A stretch of 64,000 nt of DNA, from NCBI RefSeq assembly GCF_022201045.2, contig NC_068559.1:25923501-25987500 (forward strand), written 5' to 3'. This stretch comes from Citrus sinensis (taxonomy: Eukaryota > Streptophyta > Magnoliopsida > Sapindales > Rutaceae). The notes beneath the pieces were generated by a model that was not told the origin of the DNA, did not search any database, and was given only the letters and a program-made list of their open reading frames with translations. The first letter of the stretch is position 1. Each line of letters begins with the position of its first letter. Positions 26,751 to 40,413 of the stretch are shown piece by piece. A program made the translations under genes and the position numbers.

Positions 26751-27596
26751 AGGGTCTTTTTGGGATTACATTTTGAAAGTTTATAAGCGATTTAAAAAAA
26801 AAATAAAAGTTTGGTTTAGTGTTTGGTAAATTTTTATCAGAATTAGTTTCGATAAAATCACCTCATTTTATAGCAGATTTTGAAAAGTAAATAAATAGTA
26901 GTTTTTGACAATCACTTTTATATTTAATACAATTTCATATATATCTTCATATACATTATAAAAATCCAACATTATCATTATTGATTATGAAATAAAATCA
27001 TCAACTTTAAAGAGATATTATTATTACCAATTATCTTGACATAAAAGATAAAAAATAAAATTAATAATACAAAATATTTATTTTATTATTAATTATTATA
27101 TACATTAAATTAAAAAATATATATATATATAACCAAAGTTGGTTGGTGTAAGTGGTTCGTCACTCTCACTCCTTAAAAGAGGTCAGGGGATCAAGTCCTG
27201 CTCTCATATGGAGTCACCACCTTGGCCAGCACTTTACCCCTTTATGGGCCGACCCGGTGCGAGCAGGGATTAGTCTGAGTTGTGGTACGGGCTTAAAAGT
27301 ACCTCCCACAATTGGGGCCCACTCATGACCACCTCGTGGTTTAAACCAAAAAAAGAAAAAATATAATATATATATTTATGAATGTGTAAATAAATTTTAT
27401 TCAATATTATGTCTAATTCAATCATTTATATTTTTACAGTAGTTTAACAAAAAGATTTATCAAATAAACTCGATTGTTTTTAAAATTCATAATACTTCTA
27501 AAAACAAATTTTACCAAAAAAATTATTTCTACAATATAATTAATAGTATTTATTTTTTAAAAAATACAACATGACCAAACTAGCACTTATTTTAAA
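26751..27596. mobile_element. Non-autonomous DNA element, copy B, interrupted by a SINE
   Basis: Relative of 17601-18462 by the shared internal and end blocks listed for that copy. It is split by the SINE-like element at 27131-27361. No protein is encoded. Borders are approximate. Confidence 0.5.
27131..27361 (+). mobile_element. tRNA-derived SINE-like element nested in a DNA element
   Basis: A box-like TGGTGTAAGTGG (27144-27155) and B box-like GGATCAAGTCC (27188-27198) are near the 5' end, and the 3' end is A-rich (AAAAAAAGAAAAAA). Both sides are TATATA-rich, so the target duplication cannot be defined exactly. The body is much less AT-rich than its surroundings, which marks it as an insertion. 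Its body differs from the other three SINE-like elements, so it is probably another family. Confidence 0.6.
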
Positions 27597-27739
27597 CGTT
27601 CCATGTTTAACGGACACTTCAATTGAGTACTACCATCTTTACACGAACCGAATTTTAATTTTTCTCTAAAGTAATTTTTTGATTAAAAATATGATGTAAA
27701 TTTGTAATATATAATATTATTTAAAAATAAAAGAAAAGA

Positions 27740-27765
27740 AGAGAGAGAGAGAGAGAGAGAGAGAG
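27740..27765. repeat. GA microsatellite
   Basis: Uninterrupted GA dinucleotide run of about 13 units. Confidence 0.95.
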
Positions 27766-29838
27766 GTTCGTGTCGGTCATTTACTTTCCTCCATACAAGT
27801 TTTGAGTTGGAACGACAAGTTTTGGCAAGTTAATGTGAGTGGAACGACAAGTTAATACAATATTGAAATTGGGCATACGGTTATCATTGGATGCTCTAGG
27901 GATTCCGGAAACACGGTCTCTCAAGCTCTGTTGAATGTTGAAACTGCTGTTTTTGTTACGATTACGATGAGACGTCGCAACTTGCCAGCACGATGTTATG
28001 GCCATTAAATTACTTTTTGTTTATTTAATCGAGCAGCACCAATAACACCTGCAAACGCACGAGTTAATTAACACCATTAATCAATTGTAATTAACAGTGA
28101 ATTAAGTAATCAACCGACAACGCCCGGATTAAAGCCTCTAATTATCTTCCTAACAGTACTTTGCATTAACTGGATTCTTTGTCCTTTCCCAGGTGAAAAA
28201 GCAACGTTGTCTTGTTATTTTAAATTTTTTATTTTTATTTTTAATAAATAGTTTGACCGACCGGTGGCAGGGAAAAACCGGTGGGATGTGAAAAATGCGG
28301 GCGTGGCTGAGAGTGTCCTTTTGAGATGATCAAGGCCACACGGTTGGCCACTTGGACGGACCCCTCTCAATATCTTATTAACTTTAATTGATAACCTGTT
28401 TGAAGCCCGATAAAAAAGTATAAAATTAAATTATGATTACATTTTTTTTTAACATTTATAATTGTTTAATAGGGTATGGGTGAACTTTGGAAAACACCAT
28501 TTGTACGGCGGCTTGCCTTCTTTTGGGCTTCACTTATTGTATCGCATTCCATTTTTCAATTGCCCTCGTGAGCTGTGTTCAGGGTGTGTAAAATTACCCA
28601 TTAATATGCAAATCTGTCTAATTTTGTAAGTTGCAAGTAAACTTAGTATTTTAAATTTAAACTCATTGATTTACTATTAAGAAAAAGATCTAAATATCTA
28701 CCGCCCGCATTCTTTTTCAATTATTTATATTTTTTAATTTTAATCATAAAAATTAAAATTAAAAAAATTTAATCATAAAAATACATTAGCTAAAGTCATT
28801 AGTCTTGACCTAACCTTGTTAATTTTTAAATCTAACCTAATTCGTTGCAGTCACACCTCCTGCTCCTTCCAGTATATGTATATATATTTTAAGATATTAC
28901 AATAAACTAATAACTAGTAGAAATTTTGTATTTTCAAGTTTATTATTATTGATACTTTATTTTAGTTCAATTAGTTTTGCTTGTTTTGCTTTAATGACTC
29001 GAACATAACGACTGCTCGCTAAAATTTAGTTTTTATTTATTTAATTAATTATTAACTGTAGTTGTCTAAAAGGCAAATTGTTAGTTTTTCTCTTACTGAA
29101 ATCAATATATATCACTAATCCCTTTATTATTTTTATAATAGCCAATAATCTCTCAGTAGCATAATTTTATAGTTTATCCTTATTTTTAAATATACTTTTA
29201 TTTATAGTTGTTATAAATTAAATAAATCATATAAATAGAAATTACAAAAACAACTTAAGTAGTAAAACCAAGAAATGTATGTTTTGATGTGAATAGAAAT
29301 TAATAATAAGACGTTTTTCATATAATAAATAAATATATTTTATATTCCCAAGTTAAATGACCTATTTACCCTATTTTCCTCTAATTTTTTTTTTGGAGTT
29401 AGAAGAGTTTTTAAATATTATGAAAATAGTAAGCAGGCAAGTGGTATGTATTGATTTCAGTAAAAAGAAAGCTAGCAATATACCTATCTAAAATTTACTT
29501 GTTAATATTGTTGACAATACTTGTATATTGATTAAAAGATAAAGTAAGACATTGATCTTAGTGATAATAATTTACCTATCAGAAATATTTTGTGTTAGAT
29601 TGGTATATTTCATTTATTTATTTTAATGTTGAAATTTTGATTTCTCATTTACATTGATGAAATTTAATTTTGAGAGTTTTATGCATATTTTTTAGGCTAT
29701 TGTTATAAATTTATATTTGAATTATATAATTAATTTTATAGTTATTATTGAAATATTTTTAATATTTTTTTATTTTAAATGTGGGAATCTATTGTGGGTT
29801 TGGGTTAGATTTGGTAATTGTTAAAACCCATAACATGT

Positions 29839-29841
<3 letters not shown>

Positions 29842-29887
<46 letters not shown>
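29842..29887. repeat. TA microsatellite
   Basis: Uninterrupted TA dinucleotide run of about 23 units. It gives rise to a meaningless Ile-Tyr repeat frame on the minus strand. Confidence 0.97.
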
Positions 29888-29890
<3 letters not shown>

Positions 29891-31412
29891 CTTGGGTCCA
29901 ATAATTTAAATTTTTCGCGAATGACCATACCCATTGTCATCTCTAACGGTGTTTTCTTTAATGCTTCTGCAAACTGAAAAATTACAATTATATATATTAT
30001 ATTTCTACCAATTTTAATTTTTTTTGGGTAAATCACAAATTCCACTTATCTATGTTAATATCAATGCATATAAAAGAGTAAAAGAAGTAATGAGATCTCA
30101 CTCTAAACAAATTGCATCTATTATAAGTCCTTAATTCTAATTAAAATGATAAATTACTTTTATAATAGGAAATCTTGAGAGTTCCTAAATTCTCAACTCA
30201 CAATTCAACTATGAAGGTTATTTGAGTAATTTAGTAGAGATTGATTCAGAGACATTTATTTTTGGGCACAGAGTCTATAGCTAGTCTAACCTTAGTAAAA
30301 GTATGTCCTTATATTTAAGTAGATCTTAACAAAAAATGAATAGACACCATAAAATTTTGAGGTGATATTAGAAATATATAGATTACCTAAATATAACCTT
30401 GGGTGCATAAGCTCGAGTCCCAGCAATGGTTGGGACTCGACTCCCTTTCAGATAAGAGTTTATTTGACTCTCCATTTTAGGAGCAGAATAAATCTTTCTC
30501 TAATATTAAATGAGTGTTGTTGTTGAGACTGTACTATATTAGAATCATAACTACAATCTTAAAGGAAAATTATAATTGTTATAAGATTGTAAATATCAAT
30601 ATAGTTCTGATTGTAATATATTAATATTTAAAAAAATAAATGATATTTTATACTTTTACAAGCTAAACAAAAATTGATAATCTTATAAATTTTTAATAAT
30701 TTTTTCTTTTTATTTTTTAAAATATCTATTTGTCCTAACAATTGATGATTCTAGAGTCTAGACAATTCTCTCGGGATATTAGGCTGTATGCCAGCCAATT
30801 TGTATAAAGGTTAAGATGAAGCTTGTGAGTTGCCATGATCTTGGGGGGGATGATGAAGACAGAGAAATTTCCATTAATGCTATTGACGAGGAAATGTGGC
30901 GGCCTTCTGATTGAAGGGCAAAGTGCTTTGGTCAAATTTGTCAGCAGTCAAATCAATTAATTTCACGTTGAAGGACAAGAACGTCATGTCACGATCAAAT
31001 ACTGAGCCTAAATGGGCCAAATTTGACTGTAGCTACAGCCCAGTATGCAGACCCAGTTAATTAGGCTTTAAAAGCCCAAATTGCCTAATTGGGTAGGATT
31101 ATGGGGCACTCCAAACTTTAAGGCTTATCATTGAGTTCTCGCCCCTTAAGAACAAAATGGGACTGGTTACTCGATTTTTGTTTTTGTTGTGTGCATTAGC
31201 TGACAGATTATTCAAAGACAAATTTGATATTCCATTTCAAGCATCAAACAGATTTATTGTGATACAAATTATTAAACATAAAACAACCGGGTTACAAGCA
31301 ACTGCATAGGCTTAAGCACCTAACTATCAGACATTTTTTTTTATGATCCTCACATCAGAAAAAGAAGTCTTGGCTTGAGCATAAAACCCAAATGAAAGCA
31401 AAATCTAATGAA

Positions 31413-32856
<1,444 letters not shown>

Positions 32857-34595
32857 GATGAAGAAATTGTGTTTTGTGCATGAACGAGAAAAACTAGACT
32901 GTATTTCAATGATATATGGAAAATGAAACAGTTTAATTCTCACTAACAAAGATCTCATGTACCTATATAGTAGCCTGGTGAGAACAGTGATCACAGCATT
33001 TGAGAGCTTTAAACAGAAATTAAGGGAAAACAGGGCTCGTCTTTTCAGATTTATCTATTTATAGATACGGTGTTTGTACATTTTGTGCAATCACTCTGCT
33101 GCCTAAATGATAACCATGCTATGCTTGTTTAAAGTTGTTTGCAGAGTATATAGAAGGTGACGAATTGGTTATGTTGCAAGTCGGCTATAAAGCACGATTA
33201 TTTGCAAGTTCTGAGAAATAGTGCCCCTAACCGGAATGCTTTTTCGTTCAGAAAGTTGATAAAGTGGTGTTAGAAAGGAGACGCGTGTACATTTGAACTC
33301 TGGTATACTTGTAGCAAGGGGTTTGGATTTTTCACACCAGGATAACTCGAGGATGAGATAGGCAGGGCTAATTACCGTCTTCTGAAGTCATGTATTCTGA
33401 ATTTAGCCGGTCGAAAACAAGAAAACTTTGATTTCATTTATATCAGAGCCTTTACGTATTCTAACTCATTGTATACACAGGGAATTGCTCGGCTAGTTGA
33501 ATGTGGATGAGGCAGATTCATTTTATATCCATGTTTCCTTCGTGAAATAATGGGATGGAGCTATCATGCTCTGAAGTTTCAGTAGTTTTGAACCAGTATG
33601 CAATGCTATTGTGGCATGCAAATACCATGCAGAAGTCTCAGACAAAACATCCTTTCAAATCTTAGTTTACTTTCATAAGAAGAAGCATTTAACAGAACCT
33701 GTTCATTGACTTATGAACAGAAGAGCTTTATAAGTTTCCAAAAATTGAAGATACAGATTAAGAAATTGAGTGGATTGGAACACAGAGGATCCCAGATGGT
33801 ACCGTTAAACTGCTCAAGAATATATTTATATATTCTGGCTTTCAACATCTAATTCAGTTCCTTCTAGCAGCCTCACAATATATACTGACATTTTCAAGGC
33901 TATTGACGGCTGAATACAGGTGCAATAGGGAGGGAGACTCGAACGTTAAGCACTCAGTTTGATTATCATCTAAGCATCTTCAGCACATCTAGATTTAATC
34001 AAATATAAATCAAACTAAAAAACAAGAAAAGAGGTATTACAGCTTAAACTGAATAGCTTCAGTAACCAAATGTTATTGTTATAAGATCCAAAACTAATGC
34101 TTTTCATCAGGTCATAAGAGATCCTTTAAAAGATCGTTCAGGGGTAGTGAACTACAATTAGGTTACAAAAACAACTCACACAGTCTCACATAAACAACTG
34201 ACATTATATTTGACGAAAAAGATTACGAATCATAAATCAAATGGACGCTCCTTGGTCTCTTTTAACTTATATTAAGTCATTTGAGTAATGAAAGAGGGAG
34301 ATCCATTACCGATTGTACCGTTACAACAACACCAAGCTTGCATTTTAATGACATTGACACAATCCTACTCCTCAATCACCAATGCATGCAAAACAACAGC
34401 AAATATACTATCAATCCAAGCAAAAGTAAAAAACAAATTCCATCAGCTTAAGAGATGAAATAACAACAACGTGTTTATAACAATTTGGGGCATGAGCTTA
34501 CGGTGAATATCATGCTTATGCGAACTTGACCGAGTCATAACATAATATTCCATTAAAATTTGAAAAAAAGAAAAAAAAAAGCAACAAATACGAAA
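32857..34595. other. Upstream region of the cysteine protease locus
   Basis: In-frame ATGs upstream of the expected start (32994 and 32958) would add a leader unlike a signal peptide before the hydrophobic stretch, so I do not treat them as the native start. From 33100 to 34595 I see no gene or repeat worth naming. The stretch near 34500-34595 should hold the 3' UTR of the 62-aa protein gene. Confidence 0.5.
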
Positions 34596-35025
34596 TTACA
34601 GAGCATCCTTGTATTTGTTTTCTTTCAGCAGCTCCTCTCTCACTCTCCTGACCTCCGCTTCCCGTTCCAACCTCTCTTGCTGTCACACCGAAAGACAATT
34701 CAACTATTAATTTATTCACAAGTACCAAAATTAACCACCACCTAAACGAAAATTACGAAAATAAAAACTTTAGCGCTTTTAGGGGGGGTTTTACCAAAAT
34801 GGGGCGAAATGAATGAAATCAAACAAGAAAGCAAATGAAAAGAAAGATATGATAAATAAAGATAATTGATAATTTAATTTAGCGAAAGAGGGGAAGGCAA
34901 GGTAAAGGAGGGAGATTCACCTTTTCGTCTTGATGGAGGGCGATCCAGACATGGAGTTTGTCCATGGACTGCCAGAAGACGAAGGCCGCCAATGACATTC
35001 CGAAGTATGTTGATACTTTCACCAT
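34596..35025 (-). CDS. Small 62-aa protein of unknown function, one N-terminal hydrophobic segment, 2 exons
   Basis: Exon 1 is 34921-35025 and exon 2 is 34596-34679, joined by a GT-AG intron in phase 0. The product starts MVKVSTYFGMSFAAFVFWQS, continues MDKLHVWIALHQDEK, and after the intron has a charged helix (QERLEREAEVRRVREELL) ending KYKDAL. The first 20 residues include a short hydrophobic segment that could insert in a membrane; the second half is a likely amphipathic or coiled-coil helix. It has the feel of a conserved small plant membrane protein, but I cannot name a family. The balanced coding look of both exons, exact splice sites and sensible composition support a real gene that is too short for ordinary ORF calling. 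Antisense frames here are shadows. Confidence 0.72.
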
Positions 35026-35389
35026 CTTAAAGCTTCTTCTTCCTCTTCGCTGCCGTTGAATGTCAGATATTACGGGACTTTGGCTGGAGCAGCAAAATCT
35101 GACGGTAGTAACTAGAAATTAGAAAGTGCAATAGGAGTTATACAGTGCGACTGACGTGTATTGTTCGCAATGCACCACGACTTGTTTCTGACCACACGTG
35201 CAGGATTGTTACGAGCAAAGCCTTACTCCGGAATCGGCCCAGACAACTTAGATAAAAGCATATCTCTTGCCGTTGGGCTTGGTGGGCTGGCGTGTTGAGG
35301 GCACCACCATGAGCTCACATGGGCCGGAAACTTCTTCTTAATGTCGTTTTCGAATTAATATTTGAATATTCTTGAAGTGTAATATAATG

Positions 35390-35832
35390 ATATGTTTATT
35401 AGATAGGAATGAGAATGAGAATGAGAATAAGAATTTCGGAACGAGAAAAAAAGATATGTTTATTTCTTCAAATGAGAGATGGATTGAGAATTAAAGAGGC
35501 AGTGCCCACCTAAAATTGGAAATTATTACTAGAGGTCTCATTGATGGGGAGGTAAGAATGAGAATCTCATTCTCTAAAGTAATCATATTAGTCCCACTTA
35601 AATTTTAAAATTCTCATTTTATTCTTCTTTATATTATTATTAATGACAATAATTAACTAATGTCAGTTTAGTAACTTATAACAATTCATTTTGATTCTAA
35701 AATAAAGTAAACACATTAATGACAATATAGTTTTTTCCGATTTTGATTTCCACATCTAAAGTAAACAGTTATTCTGATTCTCATTCTCCATTCCGATTCT
35801 AGTCCATTCCGATTACTGATCAATAAACACAT
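35390..35832. mobile_element. Non-autonomous TIR element (MITE-like)
   Basis: The left end reads ATATGTTTATTAGATAGGAA followed by repeated GAATGA; the right end reads, on the opposite strand, AATGTGTTTATTGATCAGTA followed by a GGAATGGA/GAATGAGAATC block. The two ends are therefore an imperfect inverted repeat of about 60 bp. No coding region lies between. The target duplication is unclear because the flanks are AT-rich. Confidence 0.6.
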
Positions 35833-36489
35833 TATAAATATTTACATATCTATCTAGAAAACTAGCAAATCCCAATTTGTGATATATTTATGTTAAAAAA
35901 ACAAAAACAAAAAGCAACCCTTCCGTTGCATGAAAATGTGTTTGTTGAGGAAAGAATATAAAGGCTGTTTCAAGCTTCCCCTTTAGCTATCATGACTTTA
36001 GACCCCACTTAAGCAAACGGAAAAAATGAAGTATATGGCTTGAGTGGCGGCATTCCTGTGATATAAGTATGTTATACGATGGATTGAATATCATTTTTGA
36101 TAAATTTTTAAGCTAATTTAAATAGGATAATTAAGCAGCATTTATTATTGTTTAGAGAAATTGACTCTAAAACTAAAAACCCCGGGTCTGTTCTTGAAAG
36201 ATATTTTTTTTTTTGAAGAAGTAATGCATGCCACTGTTTCCCTGTCTATTTAATAAATGAAGTTCAAAGAGTCACGAACTAGAAGAAAAGCCTTCATTTA
36301 TCAAAAAAGTTTGTAAGTAAATTTTAGGAAAAATAATAGAAAATAATCAATCTTAAACAAAAAGAAATTATAAGAGAAAGAGAAATTTCCCGATGGTAGA
36401 GAAAGAAAAAGATCCAATGAGTTGTTAGTCCAAGAGCGAGAGAGAGAGAGAAAGAGAATCCCCCTAGCGTGATTTTTCTGGAGTTTTAT

Positions 36490-39460
36490 TGTAACACCCG
36501 TTATTTTTGTTATAATATTACTATTATATATCTATTTTATAGAATATAATATTTCAAGTTAATGTATTCAAGGATACTTTATTGTATTTTATTTTATTTC
36601 TTCTAAATCTCAAATCATTTATTTATTTATTTTATTTATTTATTAAAATACTTAGTTTAAAAAGGAAATAAATCCCTTAATGGGTAAGGGTTTTAAAAGG
36701 GTAAAATCTCGTTTAGTCCCTGTATTTTTATATTAGTACCCGTTTAGTCCCTAAATTTTTAAAAATACCTCAAAACATCTCCGACATTAAATTATTAGCA
36801 CATTTCCTCTTACTTTTTTTACTTTAGGCTTAATTTTTACAATATTACCCTCTTACAATAAATATTTTTTTGGGCATTAGTAAAAAGAAAAAAATTAATT
36901 ATCAATTGAATCTCAAAAAATAAAATAGAAACAAAATTAATATATGTTACTTTTTTAGAACATACTGCTGAGGAGTTAATATATTAATTTTTTAATAATG
37001 TCCAAAAAAATAGGTAATTTAATTTTTTTTACAATAAATTTTTTTGGACACATGTAAACTTTCACAAAAATTAATATATATTCTTTTTGGGGTTAAATTG
37101 ATAATTTAATTTTTCTTTTTTATTAATTTCATAAAAAGAAACATTATTATAAGAGGGTAATATTGTAAAAGCAAGTCAAAGAAACAAAAAAGTAACAGCA
37201 GGGATGTCAATAATTTAAGAGTATGGATGTTTTGAGGTATTTTAAAAAATATAGGGATGAAACGATCTTTTACCCGTTTTGAAAAGGCTTGCCCTATAAA
37301 AACTTCCTCTATGTTATTTTGTTTCTCAAAACCATAAAGACTAATAAAAAAAAAGAATACAATAGACAACATATGAGGGAATTCATGTTTTTGAATAAGA
37401 AAAGAGGAAGATTTGATTGTGTTCATGTTTTCCATTAAAGAAGTTATTGAGCTTGGATTTTTTCTTGAAGGTAGGAAAGAATTTATAAGCCTTTAAACTT
37501 TTGATTTTGATTGTGATTTTTATGTAATTGATTGAATGATTTTGTATGTATTGTGTTTATAAAATTGTGAAAAGTTTAATCATGTATTGATTTATGTGTT
37601 ATTGAGTGGAAGTAGTGCTGTTATATTATCTTGAAAACTGTAAACAGTATAGGTTAAACTTCATACGACTGTTGTTTTCATTGCGTTTCATGCATAAAAC
37701 TTTATAATGATTAAAATGGACATCTTTATCTTTCTATCCATATGTTTATTGTTCAAAAACTCGTTTTATATAAATTGATTTGATTTTTCGAATTCGTAAC
37801 ATTGATGTTGGAAATTTTTTATTTTAAGCAGTAATTCTCACTTCGATAATTTATTTCATAATCCAAACGACTTCTGAAAATTCTAGGAATATTTATTACT
37901 GCACATAATATGTCTAGTTTCTGTGTGTTTAACTTCGTAATTTTTGACTTTATATAAAAATAACTAAAAATCATAGAGTTGGGCTGCCGCAATCCTGGAA
38001 ACGGTTTTCTAGAATTGCGAGCGCTAATATTAAACGAGTTTGGGTTACTTTTTCATCAGTAAATGGCTTATAAATTTTTAATTCTGATTCCTTGTTGTCT
38101 CCTCTGATCTTCAAAGTTTGAATTACTATTTTTGAATATGTATAACTAAAGTTATGAATTTTGGAATCATCAGTCCTCTATTTGTATCGTCACTAAACAG
38201 TTTTTGTGTTTTTGTGGAAAAATCAGTTTACAGGGATGATTATGAACTCTAATTAATATTGTTAAATTTTGCATTGAATGCCAATACGTTTACAGTAGAT
38301 TTTTGTGATATTTATGATTTTCCGACATGTTTATAGCTTGACAGAAGCAGTTAGTGATTTGATGTGTTTAATTAAGAGTACATGGTTTAAGGATTTTTGG
38401 GTTTTTTTTATCTAGGTCATAATTGAATAAGATATTGATAAGAATTTTGTCTTGATAATTATAGGCCAAGAGTGAGCTCGTGTGATTGGGATATTGTTGA
38501 TTGCATTGGATCGAGGTAAGTGAATTCATGCATAATATTTATTATATGTAAATATTTATGAATAGAATAATGTTGTTCAAATGGATTGGCAATTTATGGT
38601 TTTGAAGCTATTTAAAATATTTTCTTAAATTTATTTTAAAAATAATTTAAAAATAATTATTTTTCTATGAAATATTTTTCCTTAAAAGTATTTGTAAAGC
38701 TTTGCTAATTCAATATCTTAAAAGTGTTTTATCGAAATATTACTGAATGATTGGTATTGAAAAACTAGAAACTATTTTAAGGTTTTGGCTCATTGTCCGT
38801 AGTTACTGTTGTTGATATTTTTGAATAACTAGTTGTATTGTGCGCACCTATTGACGATTATTGTGGGGTAAAGTACCCTAATTGAACTATTGGCCAGGTC
38901 ATCGGGAGTATAAGTAACATATTGAACTATTAACCAGGTCACCGGGGATACAAGTGACACTACGTGGCATGAGCAAATTGAATGAAAGAAAGGTTTTATT
39001 GATAAATGATTTTTACGTTATAACTTAACTGATTATGAGTTACATATGATTATAAAATGATTACTGTTTTCCTGGCTTATAGTATTTCATAATAATGGTT
39101 ATATACTTTTTCGTATTAGTAACTTTATGCATGAGTTTATTTAACGAGTTGACGGCTCACCCCTCGTCTCCAACATTTTGTAGATTGATTTTAGAGATGT
39201 GGGCTTTTGGTCTAGCGGAGAAGATTTGTTAGCTGAAAAACTTTGGCATTTTCTAAACGAATTAATTGTAGTTACTTTGATTAATTCTTAGAGCTAGTTT
39301 TTATTTTGGGGGATTATTGAGTTATTTATTATTTTGGAGAACATATTTTGGCTATGGACAACATTGACTTTATTTGGGATTAATTATAAGACTAATGTTA
39401 TAAGGTTTCATTCCAAATTCCTATTGAGTTTTTTTTTTTTGGTGAATTTGGGGTGTTACA
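36490..39460. mobile_element. Solo long terminal repeat, 2971 bp, with 5-bp target duplication
   Basis: It begins TGTAACACCC and ends GGGTGTTACA, so it has the TG...CA ends of an LTR. It is flanked by the identical pentamer TTTAT at 36485-36489 and 39461-39465. No primer-binding site, polypurine tract or polyprotein follows, and there is only one copy, so this is a solo LTR left by recombination between two LTRs. The CCTATAAAAA at about 37290 may be the LTR's TATA box. A foldback element is nested at 36699-37275, so the original LTR was about 2.4 kb. LTRs of this size with TGTAACACCC ends are common in plant Ty3/Gypsy chromoviruses (Tekay/Del type); that assignment is inference. Confidence 0.85.
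36699..37275. mobile_element. Mutator-like foldback MITE nested in the solo LTR
   Basis: The left arm starts GGGTAAAATCTCGTTTAGTC and the right arm, on the opposite strand, starts GGGTAAAAGATCGTTTCATC. Both arms share TACCTCAAAACATC and TTTTTACAATATTACCCTCT-like blocks, so the inverted repeats run for most of the element. Near-identical direct repeats flank it: GTTTTAAAA (36690-36698) and GTTTTGAAAA (37276-37285). A 9-10-bp duplication suits Mutator-type transposition. No coding region. Confidence 0.7.
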
Positions 39461-39595
39461 TTTATAAATACTCGAAACCCACCACCTTAGATCGTGGCAA
39501 TAACTATTTATGGATCAAATTCGTGCTCTGATTTTTTAGAGGAGATCTGTGGTAGTTTATTTTGATTGAGTCTTGCTTCCTGGTGACCTTTTTGT

Positions 39596-39747
39596 CGAGA
39601 TGATCTGCTCGATGTCGCCAAATAATCTTCTGGTCAAGATGACATGCTCCAAGTGACCAAATAACATCCTAGTCGAGATGATGTACTAAAGGTCACCAAA
39701 TAATATCCTAGTCGAAATGATTTGTTCAAGGTCACTAAAATTTTCTC
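39596..39747. repeat. 39-bp tandem repeat, about four copies
   Basis: Units start at 39596, 39635, 39674 and 39713 (the last is partial). The consensus has CGAGATGAT, then a variable TGCTC segment, GGTCACCAAATAA and TCCTAGT. Copies differ at a few positions each. The unit is a multiple of three, yet no frame stays open through the array, so it does not look coding. It lies just past the solo LTR. Confidence 0.85.
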
Positions 39748-40413
39748 TTTTTAATCTACCAACTAAAAGAAACTGTTTTGACTCGTTTGCCCGTAGCGTG
39801 GAACATGTATTTATTTTATTTTTGCCTAGAAATTCTACAAGATCTCTCTAGTCTGCATGTACTCCTAAAAGTTTCCGACTACATTCCAAATCTTGAATTA
39901 TTCTGCTGCCGGATCCTCCAGAATATTTTGGATGTCACAATGATGCGACATTGCGAGGTGTTGTTAATGGAACATTGGCATTTTATGCAATGGTACTTAC
40001 ATATCATAGATTCCTTAATTAATAGATTACACAGCTATTAATTTAATTGTGACGACTGTATAAGAATGAAAGATAATAATTCTTGGTGTGTATGTGCTCT
40101 CTGGGTAGCCGGCAGCTAAAGAGAAAAACCCACAATTTACTAACCTGAGGCAGTTGGAATTATGGCAACCAACATTCTAAACGGACCAAGCACAAATGCT
40201 GGCTTAATCTAGAAGACAACCTGAATCTGCACATTGTCCTGAACTTGCAAGTTTTTTCTCTGTCCATTATTAACGGTAGCTATCTCTATAGAATTCCTTA
40301 TATATATCAACATTAACGGTGCAAATTAGCCAATAATTTTAAGTTTAAATTGGATAATTAAATAACTTTGTTACCTGAACAAATTAATTAAGTTGTATAT
40401 CAAAGCTAGTTAT

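Larger units (their letters stand above)
21967..31412. other. Long AT-rich intergenic region
   Basis: Nearly 9.5 kb with no supported gene. 21967-22300 should be the 3' UTR of the TERMINAL EAR1-like gene. 23400-25080 is very AT-rich and contains a tandem array (24413-24880). 25380-25640 is less AT-rich, carries CACGTG (G-box) and a TATATAA-like box, and could be a promoter for a non-coding transcript. 26751-27596 is a non-autonomous element with a SINE nested in it. GA and TA microsatellites sit at 27740 and 29842. 29900-31400 shows nothing I can name. Confidence 0.55.
35026..40413. other. Intergenic region dominated by a solo LTR
   Basis: No supported gene. The segment just above 35025 should carry the promoter of the 62-aa protein gene. 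A TIR element lies at 35390-35832, the solo LTR at 36490-39460 and a 39-bp tandem array at 39596-39747. The last few hundred bases before 40414 should hold the ABC transporter promoter. Confidence 0.6.

Noticed and set aside
29821-30045. Minus-strand frame with an Ile-Tyr repeat
   Set aside because: Produced by the TA microsatellite.
32857-32994. Upstream ATGs as the true start of the cysteine protease
   Set aside because: They give a basic leader of some 35-46 residues before the hydrophobic signal stretch, unlike the family.
39596-39747. CRISPR-like array
   Set aside because: It is a contiguous tandem repeat with no unique spacers, in a plant genome.
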